Below, in pieces: positions 52,508-62,018 of a stretch of DNA of 64,000 bases. The stretch is from NCBI GenBank assembly GCA_964653095.1, contig CAZZEH010000005.1, positions 55,240 to 119,239 on the forward strand. The letters are read 5' to 3'. Below the pieces are notes generated by a model. That model ran no database searches. It was not told the DNA's origin and worked only from the letters and a program-made list of their open reading frames with translations. The DNA comes from JAMLHH01 sp964653095. Lineage in GTDB: Bacteria > Bacteroidota > Bacteroidia > Chitinophagales > JADIYW01. Numbering within the stretch: position 1 is the first letter of the stretch; each line of letters starts with the position of its first letter. Both the position numbers and the translations under genes were made by a program.

Positions 52508-54628
52508 ATGCGTAAATTTATTTTTACCTTTTTCTTCCTCTCCCCTCTTTTTCTTTTTGCTTCTAATAGATTGCACATTGAGGCAAATATAGACACTATA
52601 AACAGGAAAATTCACTTTGATGCATTTGGCATTAATACGGAAAGAATGTTTTACAGGACTCTGGATGACAAAGGAGAAATGCCAGGTGAGATAACCGAAG
52701 ACATAATGGAGGCTGAAGACATGATATACAGATGGCCTGGAGGAGCTACTTCAAATTTTTATCACTACTTCAACAATGAGGCAAAAGGCTACGGATTGCA
52801 AAAAGATGAAGTAGATAATTTTGATCATCCCATGAAATGTAATTTGCCTAAAGGCAATCCCAACTGCATGACTTTCGAAGAATATGCTCCCGATAATTAT
52901 GTATATAGCCTACTGAATCTTTCTGATGCTTATTATCAAAGATACGGTAAGAAGAAAAGAGTCATTTGGCTTCCCAATATTCTGACTTTTTACCTGCACA
53001 ATAAATCAGAAATTTCAAACTTAGACAAGTTCTCAAGCCTCGAGGAAGCAGAACAAGGCATGAAAGACGGAATTATATCTGAAGATTTCTTTATGAGAAT
53101 AAAAGACATTTTTGATGTATATCACATTTTGCTCGAACACTCTACCATCGACCTTGAAGGGATCGAATATGGCAATGAATTTTACTTTCATCAGGTTACT
53201 ACCGGTTCCAAATTCAATGAAGTGAACAACGGGCTTTCCTGGCTTTTAAATCAAAACAAATATCGAAATGCCCTGAAAAATCATATCTCACTATACCGTT
53301 CTACAATTGAGTTTCTAAACAAGGCTCTTTTTAAAGATCACCCGAAAATCCCAACTGCTGTTCCAGTAGGAATTATCACTAAAAATGGACAGCAATCCAA
53401 TATGAATCGTTTGTGGAATGAAGCAATCAGGGATTCTATTATTCATATGGTGGACGGCATTATTCATCACTTCTATTTTACAGAGCCGGATGGACCAAGA
53501 ATAAATCCAATAAACGTTGAGGAGCCCGGGAACGAGAATATTTTTTATCAAATCAAAAAATATGCGGATGACTTTCTCCATATAAGAATTCCTGCAGTAG
53601 ATCAGCAGTATGATACTTTTTTTAATTTAAGTGAGACAGGGAAAAAAATGTGGCTAACTGAATTCAATACATCTAACGGGTATTTCTACGGATATTTTGC
53701 TGAATGGCAAAACACGTTCATGCATGCCTATTTCCAATTTGAAGCATTCCTCTCTTTTATTGACAATGAAAACAACAATGATGTAGTCAAATATGCATTT
53801 CCCCATCTTTTTGTAAGCTTCAGAAACGATTATAACTATGGTGCTTATGCTGTAGAAACGAAACCTGACGGTAGTTATGACAAGATTAAACGAGCTACAT
53901 ACGGTACTTATGCAATGCTCGGGGCTTTGGCCAGAAAGGAAATCAGACAAATAAGTGCATCTGTCACGAATTCGGATAATTTGGAACGGAAAGACTTGTT
54001 TACAAAAGTTTATTTTGAGCCTATAGACAATAACCAAGACATAGTTGGAAACCTGATTATCCTTTTCAGCAACAAATCCGGTGAAGAAATCAGACTGAAT
54101 CCGAGTAAGGACATACAATTCAGCTCCATAAATTATGATTATATCACACTGAAAAACGGATCATCAGAATTTTTAAGTGCCGACCATTTTTATACTTCTA
54201 ACGGACATAACTACCTGAATGATTCTGGTGAAGAAGACACTAACGAATACATTCACATTCAAAAAGAAAGCAATATTTCTATTGATGAAGATTACATTCT
54301 ACCCGGTTATTCGGTAGGAGTTTTATCATTTCCTATAGAGACTGAAGTAATCACAGGAGTACAGGACAGCAAACTATCAAGCTCGTTCGAGCTTTTTCCG
54401 AATCCTGCCGGAGATATTTTAAACATTAAATTATCAGAGTCACATAAATTTAATACAGAAAACGGATGGGTGGTTATAGATATGATTGGAAAAGCACACC
54501 GGGTATCTGCTATTCATCAAAGCAATACATCTGTACAGATGGATATCAGTTCACTGTCTGCCGGGATGTATTATTTTATTTTAAATAGTACTGACGGTTT
54601 AAGAACGAAAAGCTTTGTGAAGCAATAA
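52508..54628 (+). CDS. Secreted glycoside-hydrolase-like protein with T9SS sorting domain
   Basis: 706 residues with signal peptide about 1-19 (FLFAS). The body resembles clan GH-A barrels: FDAFGINTERM, YRWPGGATSNFYH (75-86), a candidate acid/base Glu224 in EYGNEFYFH and a candidate nucleophile Glu385 in WLTEFNTSN. A beta-domain follows (430-610), as in alpha-L-arabinofuranosidase or GH39/GH79 relatives. Residues about 629-706 form a T9SS type A sorting domain (FELFPNPAGDILNIKL, SSLSAGMYYFIL, ending KSFVKQ). It is probably exported to the surface to act on a polysaccharide or glycoconjugate; the exact GH family is not assigned. Confidence 0.78.
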   Translation: MRKFIFTFFFLSPLFLFASNRLHIEANIDTINRKIHFDAFGINTERMFYRTLDDKGEMPGEITEDIMEAEDMIYRWPGGATSNFYHYFNNEAKGYGLQKDEVDNFDHPMKCNLPKGNPNCMTFEEYAPDNYVYSLLNLSDAYYQRYGKKKRVIWLPNILTFYLHNKSEISNLDKFSSLEEAEQGMKDGIISEDFFMRIKDIFDVYHILLEHSTIDLEGIEYGNEFYFHQVTTGSKFNEVNNGLSWLLNQNKYRNALKNHISLYRSTIEFLNKALFKDHPKIPTAVPVGIITKNGQQSNMNRLWNEAIRDSIIHMVDGIIHHFYFTEPDGPRINPINVEEPGNENIFYQIKKYADDFLHIRIPAVDQQYDTFFNLSETGKKMWLTEFNTSNGYFYGYFAEWQNTFMHAYFQFEAFLSFIDNENNNDVVKYAFPHLFVSFRNDYNYGAYAVETKPDGSYDKIKRATYGTYAMLGALARKEIRQISASVTNSDNLERKDLFTKVYFEPIDNNQDIVGNLIILFSNKSGEEIRLNPSKDIQFSSINYDYITLKNGSSEFLSADHFYTSNGHNYLNDSGEEDTNEYIHIQKESNISIDEDYILPGYSVGVLSFPIETEVITGVQDSKLSSSFELFPNPAGDILNIKLSESHKFNTENGWVVIDMIGKAHRVSAIHQSNTSVQMDISSLSAGMYYFILNSTDGLRTKSFVKQ

Positions 54629-54633
54629 ATACA

Positions 54634-55389
54634 TCAGAACTCAATTCCAATCTTATTCTCGAAGGACTGAGTGACTTTTGATATGTCAGGAGCAGGATAT
54701 GTATCGAAATTCAGCTTATATACTATCCCCAAATTAAGATGCTTCAGAACTTTTATCTTGAGTTCGGTCACATGAGATATCCTGTAATCAGACCACAAAT
54801 CAAATCTTGGCTGATAATATGTAGTAGAAATCAGTGCAATCTGTTCGGTAGGGAAAAGGCTGTATGAAAAATAAGAACTTAATCTGTGTTCCTTACGAGT
54901 AATTTTATTTTCTTCTAAATCCAATTCTTTTGCATACTCAAACATATAGAGAGTCCCAAAATATATGGAAATTTTTTCTTTCCCTAATATTTTAAATCTC
55001 GGTCCGGTTCCGTTCAGATACCTGAGATGAATCCGGGTAATTTTGTTAAACTGCGCCTGTGTAAAAACTTCCCATCTTAACCATTCCGGGTTTAGTTTTC
55101 TGTTATACCGTAAATGCAGATACGAATTATGTGTATATACATTGCCGTTTGCTCCTGACCAATTATACTCCATCAATCCCAGATACAGGTTTTTCCCGCG
55201 TTTATACTGCACTCTTATATCCGTTTCGGATTCAAACACACTGCCTGTCTCTTTCACCCATTTAAACCCTGTATTTACTTCACCAGCCCATCCGACAGTA
55301 TCTGTTCTGACTCTCTGCCCCTCTATATTGGTTACTTGAGCTTGGGCTTCGTTGAAAAATATCAGCAGAATAATAATCACACTACGCAT
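54634..55389 (-). CDS. DUF481-type outer-membrane protein
   Basis: 251 residues with signal peptide about 1-17 (EAQAQ). Alternating amphipathic strands and wording such as NTGFKWVKETGSVFESETDIRVQYKRG and LRWEVFTQAQFNKITRIHLRYLNGTGPRF fit DUF481 (YdiY-like) barrels, and it ends on Phe (NKIGIEF). Function unknown. It is 2 bases after yggS on the same strand, so cotranscribed. Confidence 0.75.
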   Translation of the reverse strand: MRSVIIILLIFFNEAQAQVTNIEGQRVRTDTVGWAGEVNTGFKWVKETGSVFESETDIRVQYKRGKNLYLGLMEYNWSGANGNVYTHNSYLHLRYNRKLNPEWLRWEVFTQAQFNKITRIHLRYLNGTGPRFKILGKEKISIYFGTLYMFEYAKELDLEENKITRKEHRLSSYFSYSLFPTEQIALISTTYYQPRFDLWSDYRISHVTELKIKVLKHLNLGIVYKLNFDTYPAPDISKVTQSFENKIGIEF

Positions 55390-55391
55390 AA

Positions 55392-56048
55392 TCAGTTTCT
55401 TTTCCCAAAAATAAGGCTCCCTATCCTGACCATATTACTGCCTTCTTCTAAAGCTATTTTATAATCTCCCGACATCCCCATAGACAGTGTATCAAAATTG
55501 GATTGATTAAAATATTCTTTTTTTAAGCTGTCAAAAATTTTTTTTAGTTTTCTAAACTCTGCTCGCACCCGGTCTTCATTTTCCGTATAGGTTGCCATTC
55601 CCATCAGACCTCTGCATTGTATATTTTGAAATTCACCCTGTGAAATAGTTTCAGACAATGCAAATAACTCCTGCTCATCCAAACCATGCTTCGTATCTTC
55701 TTCGGCTATAAACACTTGCAAAAGGATATCAATCGTTCTGTTGGAGCGTTCAGCCTGGCGGTTTATTTCCCGAAGCAGTCTCTCTGAATCTACAGAATGA
55801 ATCAGAGAAATAAACGGAGCTATGTATTTGACTTTATTGCGCTGCAGATGTCCTATAAGATGCCATTGAATGTCCCCCGGCAATAAATCTTTCTTTTCCA
55901 AAATTTCCTGTACTCTGTTTTCTCCAAAAACTCTTTGTCCTCTGTCATAGATTTCTTTTATCCTGTCCGGAGAATAAGTTTTACTGACTGCTACCAATTG
56001 AGCATGGTGTTTATTCAGTAAGTTTGTAATTTGGTCCAATACACTCAT
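55392..56048 (-). CDS. YggS/PLPBP family pyridoxal-phosphate homeostasis protein
   Basis: 218 residues, TIM-barrel PLP carrier without catalytic partner domain. PLP lysine in LVAVSKTYSPDRI (about Lys23), FGENRVQEILEK, WHLIGHLQRNKVKYI, GLMGMATY and LSMGMSGDYKIALEEGSNMVRIGSLIFG are the full family signature. It buffers free PLP and affects amino-acid pools. Start at 56048 is only 4 bases from the divergent DUF4296 start. Confidence 0.94.
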   Translation of the reverse strand: MSVLDQITNLLNKHHAQLVAVSKTYSPDRIKEIYDRGQRVFGENRVQEILEKKDLLPGDIQWHLIGHLQRNKVKYIAPFISLIHSVDSERLLREINRQAERSNRTIDILLQVFIAEEDTKHGLDEQELFALSETISQGEFQNIQCRGLMGMATYTENEDRVRAEFRKLKKIFDSLKKEYFNQSNFDTLSMGMSGDYKIALEEGSNMVRIGSLIFGKRN

Positions 56049-56052
56049 TTTT

Positions 56053-56433
56053 ATGTTTTCTACTTCTCAATTATGCAAATATAGCTTTCTTATTCTTTCA
56101 TGCTTCCTTCTCACTGCGTGTGAGCAAAAGGAAACGCACACTCCTCCTGAAAATCTGGTACCTGAAAGCAAAATGTCTGCTATACTTGGTGATATGCTGC
56201 TTCTTGACAACCATTATATCAGGATGATTGGCAGTTCAGAAGATTTTGATTATGAAAAAATCCAGTTTTATACTTCACCCCTGATTGATAAGAAATATGG
56301 TCTTATAGACAGTCAGGCTTATTTCTCATACAGATATTATCTGAGTCAGCCTGAGATTATGAAATCTATTGTACAAACAGCAATAGACAGCCTGAGTCAG
56401 CTGTTGGAACAAGATGAAAGTTCTGAAGAATAA
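56053..56433 (+). CDS. DUF4296 lipoprotein
   Basis: 126 residues with a lipobox LLTAC (Cys23), which supports the ATG at 56053. The mature part has the DUF4296 pattern: PESKMSAILGDMLLLDNHYI, then YEKIQFYTSPLIDKKYGLIDSQAYFSYRYYLSQPEIMKSIV. Small helical lipoproteins of this family are common in Bacteroidota; function unknown. Divergent from yggS with 4 bases between the starts. Confidence 0.82.
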   Translation: MFSTSQLCKYSFLILSCFLLTACEQKETHTPPENLVPESKMSAILGDMLLLDNHYIRMIGSSEDFDYEKIQFYTSPLIDKKYGLIDSQAYFSYRYYLSQPEIMKSIVQTAIDSLSQLLEQDESSEE

Positions 56434-56572
56434 AACATGGCAACAATTTTTTCCGAATACAGACTGTATCAAATAGAAAATCGGTCAAAAATTCGTCAGG
56501 ACACGTTCTCAGAAGCTTTTCAGTCAAACAATTTTAATAAGCGTTTATTTTATCTTTAAAGAATAACAGTCT

Positions 56573-57808
56573 ATGGCATGGAATACCAGAGATCAATCCG
56601 CCGTATGGCATCCAAATACAATACAGGAAAACGATTCGCAGAATATCTGCATTGTTCGAAGTGAGGGCGTTTGGCTTCACGATGAGCAGAACAGAAAATA
56701 TATCGACGCATCAGGTTCGGGAGGGACCAATTTACATGGCCATAATCACCCGGTGATTAACTCCGTTCTAAAAAAGCAGCTCGAAAACTTTGCTCAAATT
56801 CCCTACACCGGTTACACTCATCAGCCATCAATCGAACTGGCCGAATCTCTCCTGAAAATACTGCCTTCCAATCAGGCAAAAATATTTTTCTCAGAAAACA
56901 GAATATCTTCTGTTCGCACCGCCATAGAGTTAGCGATGAGATATTGGATAAATCAAAATAAAAGCAGAAAAACATTCCTGATTTTTGAAGGGAGTACCTA
57001 TCTGCAAGACATACCGACAAGTTATCCGGGAGAAGAGATACGGGAAATATCTTTTTTTGAAATCCCCACTCCCAATCAGACCAATATAGAGTCTGTTTTA
57101 GAACAAATCACGGTTCTGCATCAGCAAAAAAATATTGCCGGATTTATTTTTGAGCCTTTGATTCTATTTGGTACCACTCTGGAAATATACCGTTCAGAGT
57201 ATTTGGAAAAAACTATCCAACATTGTCAAGAAAAAGGTATTCTTTGTATAGCAGACGAAAGTTTTACTGGTTTGGGTCGAACAGGGGCTATGTTGGGCAG
57301 CGAACATCTCGAAGCTACGCCGGATATTTTTTGCCTGTCAGACAACCTGACCTCCGGCTACCTTCCAATCGGTGTGACCTCCTGCTCTTCTAAGATATTC
57401 CATACTTTTCTAAAAAAAGGAGTAGATTCTGCCTTAAAATCTCTTTCCCGATACAGTGCCAATCCTCTGTCGTGTGTGGCTGCATTGGCTTCTCTGGAAA
57501 TTTTTAAACAGGAAAACTACATTGATGAGATTGTAAGAATTGTATTCAAACATCAGGCTGTGTTACAATATCTGAAAGAGAGCAAACCGATTTTAAATCC
57601 AAGGCAACTCGGAACCATACTGGCTCTCGACACCAGAAATCGGCAGGATAATTATTCAATAAATTCTGTTACCAAGGCTATTCTCAAAAAAGGAGTACTC
57701 GTACAATCTTATAAAAACACGATTTATATTGCTCCTCCGTACTGCATCAGCAACAATGAATTGGATCAGGTGTACCGTGCCGTCATAAAGACTTTAAGTA
57801 CCTCATAG
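56573..57808 (+). CDS. BioA-like class III aminotransferase homologue lacking the PLP lysine
   Basis: 411 residues, class III aminotransferase fold close to BioA: VWHPNTIQEN, LHGHNHPVI, FIFEPLI, IADESFTGLGRTG (Asp229 kept), SANPLSCVAALAS. The position of the Schiff-base lysine, normally CLSKALTGG, reads CLSDNLTSG with Asp257 instead. The phosphate-binding GS of NGSxAVE reads NRISSVR (Arg110-Ile111), and the substrate WW reads GG (50-51). The frame is open over full length, so it looks like a diverged pseudoenzyme rather than a fresh pseudogene. The stop overlaps that of convergent comEC by 6 bases. Confidence 0.85.
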   Translation: MAWNTRDQSAVWHPNTIQENDSQNICIVRSEGVWLHDEQNRKYIDASGSGGTNLHGHNHPVINSVLKKQLENFAQIPYTGYTHQPSIELAESLLKILPSNQAKIFFSENRISSVRTAIELAMRYWINQNKSRKTFLIFEGSTYLQDIPTSYPGEEIREISFFEIPTPNQTNIESVLEQITVLHQQKNIAGFIFEPLILFGTTLEIYRSEYLEKTIQHCQEKGILCIADESFTGLGRTGAMLGSEHLEATPDIFCLSDNLTSGYLPIGVTSCSSKIFHTFLKKGVDSALKSLSRYSANPLSCVAALASLEIFKQENYIDEIVRIVFKHQAVLQYLKESKPILNPRQLGTILALDTRNRQDNYSINSVTKAILKKGVLVQSYKNTIYIAPPYCISNNELDQVYRAVIKTLSTS

Positions 57809-59833
57809 TAAAAGTTCCACTGCACCATCCTGTCTGATATCAATATAGCTTATCCCTTCTTTGTCCAACAATCTCTTAAACAAGTTATACCTGTTATAGC
57901 TCAATTTACCGTCTAAAACTAAATGCTTAAATCTGAACTTGTCCTGAAGAGCGTTTACATCCAAGAACAATTCATCTCCCAATACCAGATAATCTACCCG
58001 AACAGGAAACTGGGCAGAAAATTTTCTCAAATCACTGTTGAGAATATAAATCGACAAATCGCCTATCATTAATCCCGTACTATCTTGTCGCACATATTCA
58101 GGTGCCACACCTGTCCATCCCTTCAGTTGTTTTTCCCTCAGATATCCCTTAAGAAAAAAAGAATTACTGCGAACTATCCCATCCGTATAGCTACCTGCCG
58201 TCCATAAATAATCATTAACTGCCACAGCGTGTTGGTTGGGTACATACATCAGTGCAATTTTAACTTTTTGGTCTAAATTCATTTGTTTTACCAAAGAACC
58301 GAAAACAGTCACTGTAAAAAGCGATAAGGCCGTCAGCAGCCATTTGCCCTCTTTAATATGATACATCCAATACCCAAGAAACAGAATCCCGGCATACAGT
58401 ACAAATACCTGCCAGACAGACAAATGAATTTGGTTAAAATAAGTTCCGGGCAGAGATATTATCCCGCCCAAAAAAGAATCAAATCCAAAATGAAGCACCA
58501 AATCTATAATACGCCCTATCCAAACACTGATAAACTCCGGTAAAATGGCAGATACGCAAAGCAAGCCCGTTCCCAGATACATGGCAAAGGTTACCGGAAG
58601 AAGAATTACAATATTCGTCAGAAGAAACAGTATCGGAAAATTCCCAAAATAGAAGAAGGTCAAAGGAGTGGCGGCAAGCTGTGCACTGCAGGATAAAGCC
58701 GCCGGAGTCCAAATGAAGTTTCTTATCCAGCCTGTTTTTATATAGAGTAAATTTTGAATAGGCTTCATAAAGAAGAATATCCCGAGCATAGCTGCAAAAG
58801 ACAGTTGAAAGCCAATATCCCAAACCAAATAGGGCTGGAAAGTCAGCAAAAGCCATCCGGAAGCGAAAAGTAAGTTTACCGCATTAGTATCTTCATTAAA
58901 TTTCTTACCTATATCAATAAAAGTAATCATTAAAGCCGCCCTCAAAACAGCCGGTCCGGCTCCGGTCACAAAGGAAAAGAGCCAAACCAAAATAATCGGA
59001 AGAACGCTAATCCATTTCCTTTTTCTGTAAAGTGGCTTTAACAACATCAAAAATCCGAGATAGATAATTCCGACATGCATCCCCGAAACTGCCAAAACAT
59101 GCATGACTCCGGCATTCATATACACCTGAATTCGATCTTCTGAGATATCGCTTTTCTTACCCAAAAACAGAGCCTGCATGGTCAGCGCGCTCCTTTCCGG
59201 AATATATTTTTTAAACACATTGCTACACCACTCAGATACCTTATAAAAAAGTCGCTGAAGCGTCACACTTCTATGAACTGTGATATAGTTTGCCTGTTGC
59301 ACTGAAGTGGTTTGGCGGATAAATTTATATCCGTAATACTTCTTCGTGTTAAACTGCCCGGAGTTTTGGGGAGGGTTAATTGCCCTAATAAAGGACTGGG
59401 CATAAATGATATCACCCGGCAAAACATCATCACTGTATATATTAGAAAGTATCTTATAAGGCTTTTTGAGCTCATTATTATCCACCGATTGTACTTCTAA
59501 ATAGCATCTGGTGTATGCCTGCTTTTTATTAATAATCTTTTTTACAGAAGCCCGGTATTTATAATATCCGTCCTCTACAGGTTTATTACTCTTTTGAGAG
59601 CTATAGTTAAAGGCACTAATCGTAGTCAGAGAAAGCATAAAATACACTCCTGACAATCCTATTCCCCGGATGCTCAGATTAGCTTTGAAAAGAGAATATA
59701 TTCCTAAAGAAAGAGCTAATAAAGATATCGACAAAAAGAAGAATGGATGTACCTCAAGATAATAACCTGTTACCACTCCCAGGAGAGTATATGCGAACAA
59801 CCGGAACATGGGCGTATTTTCGATGGAAAACAT
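57803..59833 (-). CDS. comEC: ComEC/Rec2 family DNA-uptake channel
   Basis: 676 residues. N-terminal membrane segments and a DUF4131-like periplasmic part (60-190), then the competence domain with many helices (ALFLGKKSDISEDRIQVYMNAGVMHVLAVSGMHVGIIY, GAGPAVLRAALMITF). The C-terminal about 150 residues have the position of the metallo-beta-lactamase domain but no HxHxDH motif, as seen in other Bacteroidota ComEC. It should carry single-stranded DNA across the inner membrane. ATG at 59833. Confidence 0.9.
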   Translation of the reverse strand: MFSIENTPMFRLFAYTLLGVVTGYYLEVHPFFFLSISLLALSLGIYSLFKANLSIRGIGLSGVYFMLSLTTISAFNYSSQKSNKPVEDGYYKYRASVKKIINKKQAYTRCYLEVQSVDNNELKKPYKILSNIYSDDVLPGDIIYAQSFIRAINPPQNSGQFNTKKYYGYKFIRQTTSVQQANYITVHRSVTLQRLFYKVSEWCSNVFKKYIPERSALTMQALFLGKKSDISEDRIQVYMNAGVMHVLAVSGMHVGIIYLGFLMLLKPLYRKRKWISVLPIILVWLFSFVTGAGPAVLRAALMITFIDIGKKFNEDTNAVNLLFASGWLLLTFQPYLVWDIGFQLSFAAMLGIFFFMKPIQNLLYIKTGWIRNFIWTPAALSCSAQLAATPLTFFYFGNFPILFLLTNIVILLPVTFAMYLGTGLLCVSAILPEFISVWIGRIIDLVLHFGFDSFLGGIISLPGTYFNQIHLSVWQVFVLYAGILFLGYWMYHIKEGKWLLTALSLFTVTVFGSLVKQMNLDQKVKIALMYVPNQHAVAVNDYLWTAGSYTDGIVRSNSFFLKGYLREKQLKGWTGVAPEYVRQDSTGLMIGDLSIYILNSDLRKFSAQFPVRVDYLVLGDELFLDVNALQDKFRFKHLVLDGKLSYNRYNLFKRLLDKEGISYIDIRQDGAVELLL

Positions 59834-59968
59834 CCGCTATAGTATCTGTTAGAAGTAAGATACTGATTATGTATTTATAACAGCCTGCCAATCGTTATAA
59901 TATACCGCAAAACACTGAAACAGATAGATTTTAAGTGTTGGCACTGAGCTGCAGCAAGATTCAGGAAT

Positions 59969-60042
59969 TTATATTGTTTGTAACCACGGCATAATACCAA
60001 AATAAGGTTTCGCTTTATCGGTCTATTTTGAATTTCAAATTG
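59969..60042 (+). repeat. Dispersed 74-bp intergenic repeat, copy 2
   Basis: Agrees with 3019-3092 at 72 of 74 bases and in the same orientation. It lies in the 220-base spacer between comEC and yidC, ending 12 bases before the yidC stop. In this copy the flank adds TTGGTATTA (60041-60049), the exact reverse complement of TAATACCAA (59992-60000), so a long hairpin is possible. Confidence 0.85.
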
Positions 60043-60053
60043 GTATTAGCTGT

Positions 60054-61910
60054 TTATTTTCTTTTTTGTTGTGAGGTTTTTTGTTGCTCCATCATATCTT
60101 CCATTCTTTGCTGCCATGCAGATTTCTTTTTAGGTTGTTTTTTGTTGTGCTCGATTTCAGCTTTCAGAGCATTTTCATCAATAAAAAACTTTTGAATAGT
60201 ATAAGTTTGTACGATGGAAAGGAAATTAAAAAGAAAATAATAATAACTCAAAGCAGCTGAAAAGGAGTTAAAAATGAAAAGAAACATAATCGGAGTCAGA
60301 TACGGCATCAATTTCATCTGCATTGCCATAATATCATCATTACCTCCCATACTCATTCCCTGTTGTTGAGACATCATAATTCTACTGTAGGCAATAGAAG
60401 TTACAGCCATTAATAGGGTAAACAAACTCACGTGATCCCCATAAATTGGTATATTAAAAGGAAGGTCAAGAATAGAGTCGTATCTCGATAAATCGTCTGC
60501 CCATAAGAAAGCCTCCTGCCTCAACTCAATAGAATTGGGGAAAAAGCGATACATCGCAAAGAGTATAGGCATCTGAAGTAAAATAGGGAAACAGCCTCCC
60601 ATTGGATTTACACCCGCATTCCTAAACAGTTCCATCTGCTTTGCACCCACCATCTGTTTATCATTGGGATATTTTTTCTTAAGCTCGTCAATTTCCGGTT
60701 TCAGTATTTTCATTTTAACCGATGAAACTAACTGCTTCCGATTGAGCGGTGCGAGCACTACTTTTAACAGGATGGTAAGAATCAGTATAATTATTCCGTA
60801 ATTCGAAATAAATTTATTTAGAATATTAAAAATAGGAATAATCAAAAACTTATTAACCCATCCGAATATTGCCCATCCCAAAGGAATGACTTCATCTAAC
60901 CCTATCTTTAGCTTTTTTAAATCAGAATACTTATTCGGTCCGAAATACCATTGAAGAGTGTGGCTTAATTCTTCACCTTTCCCTATAGGCAAAGATACCC
61001 GGGCGGCAGTATTTTTTACCACGTCAGATTCCACAGCATTGGGTTGAACATAGAGCCTGCCGGAAGCTTTAAAAGGTACTTCCAATGAAATAAGCGTATT
61101 ATTAAAAAATTTCTGCTTGAAGCTAATCCATTGCAAGCCGGATTCTATAGTTTTATCCTCCTCTTTTCTGGCACTCAAATCATGTACCTGGTTTTCAGTA
61201 TTTCGGTAATACAGATTAGAGTACATTCTCTCCTCTTTCAAATTATCTTCGAGAGACGGCATGTCCTGTTCCCACAAAATATCAAGAGAAGAAGTATGTG
61301 GCGAAATAAATCGAGAGGCTTTCTCCGTTTTAATTTTAAAGTCAAGCAAATACCCTGAACCTAAAATCGTATAGCTGTGAATATATTGTCCTCCATTTCC
61401 AAAATCTAACACAAAATCCAGATTATAAGATTCATCCTCCGAAATTTGTATATCCCGATCGGAAGCAGAAAAATAAAGATCAGCGGTATGTACACTTTCA
61501 TTTTCCTTATCTATAAAAGAAAGGTCAAAATGATTGTCATTTTCCTTGAATAAAATTAAAGGTGTCTGATCGTGTTTCTTAAAGTGCTTGAGTTCTACAC
61601 TCCTAATTGTCCCTCCTTTTGTATCGAAAGTATAAATAACATCTTCATTCTCAACAGTTATCAGCTTAGATTCACCTTCCTGAAAAGCATATTTAGATGT
61701 TTCAGGTATTATAATCTTTTCTTCATCCATCACTGTATCTGACTCAAACACGGGATTACTGACTTGGTCACCCTCCGATAGTGAATCTGTGATAAACTCA
61801 GTTTGTGTCTTATGGTTTTGGAATTTGGCCTGCTCTTTAGAACTGTAAAAAACATATCCCACAGTAAGCAGTGCCAATAATATAAATCCGGTAACGGTAT
61901 TTTTATCCAT
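60054..61910 (-). CDS. yidC: Membrane protein insertase YidC
   Basis: 618 residues. N-terminal membrane anchor (5-20), a large periplasmic beta domain (60-345: TFDTKGGTIRSVELKHFKKH), then the conserved insertase core with five membrane segments (SNYGIIILILTILLKVVLAPLNRKQ, MGGCFPILLQMPILFAMYRFFPNS). The basic tail (KKQPKKKSAWQQRMEDMMEQQKTSQQKRK) is typical of Bacteroidota. It inserts inner-membrane proteins with or without Sec. A -7 element TATCTTTG lies upstream. Confidence 0.96.
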   Translation of the reverse strand: MDKNTVTGFILLALLTVGYVFYSSKEQAKFQNHKTQTEFITDSLSEGDQVSNPVFESDTVMDEEKIIIPETSKYAFQEGESKLITVENEDVIYTFDTKGGTIRSVELKHFKKHDQTPLILFKENDNHFDLSFIDKENESVHTADLYFSASDRDIQISEDESYNLDFVLDFGNGGQYIHSYTILGSGYLLDFKIKTEKASRFISPHTSSLDILWEQDMPSLEDNLKEERMYSNLYYRNTENQVHDLSARKEEDKTIESGLQWISFKQKFFNNTLISLEVPFKASGRLYVQPNAVESDVVKNTAARVSLPIGKGEELSHTLQWYFGPNKYSDLKKLKIGLDEVIPLGWAIFGWVNKFLIIPIFNILNKFISNYGIIILILTILLKVVLAPLNRKQLVSSVKMKILKPEIDELKKKYPNDKQMVGAKQMELFRNAGVNPMGGCFPILLQMPILFAMYRFFPNSIELRQEAFLWADDLSRYDSILDLPFNIPIYGDHVSLFTLLMAVTSIAYSRIMMSQQQGMSMGGNDDIMAMQMKLMPYLTPIMFLFIFNSFSAALSYYYFLFNFLSIVQTYTIQKFFIDENALKAEIEHNKKQPKKKSAWQQRMEDMMEQQKTSQQKRK

Positions 61911-61933
61911 TCAATTAAAATTGTAAAGAACTG

Positions 61934-61941
61934 CAAAGATA
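61934..61941 (-). promoter_or_regulatory. -7 element (TATCTTTG) for yidC
   Basis: Exact TAnnTTTG on the minus strand, 23 bases before the yidC ATG; no TTG at the usual -33 position. Confidence 0.55.
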
Positions 61942-62018
61942 AAAATAAAGCACGAACTCTTATAAATCATAGAACTCAAATCACTTTTAGCACATCACTA
62001 TTTATAAAACTCCTAAAA

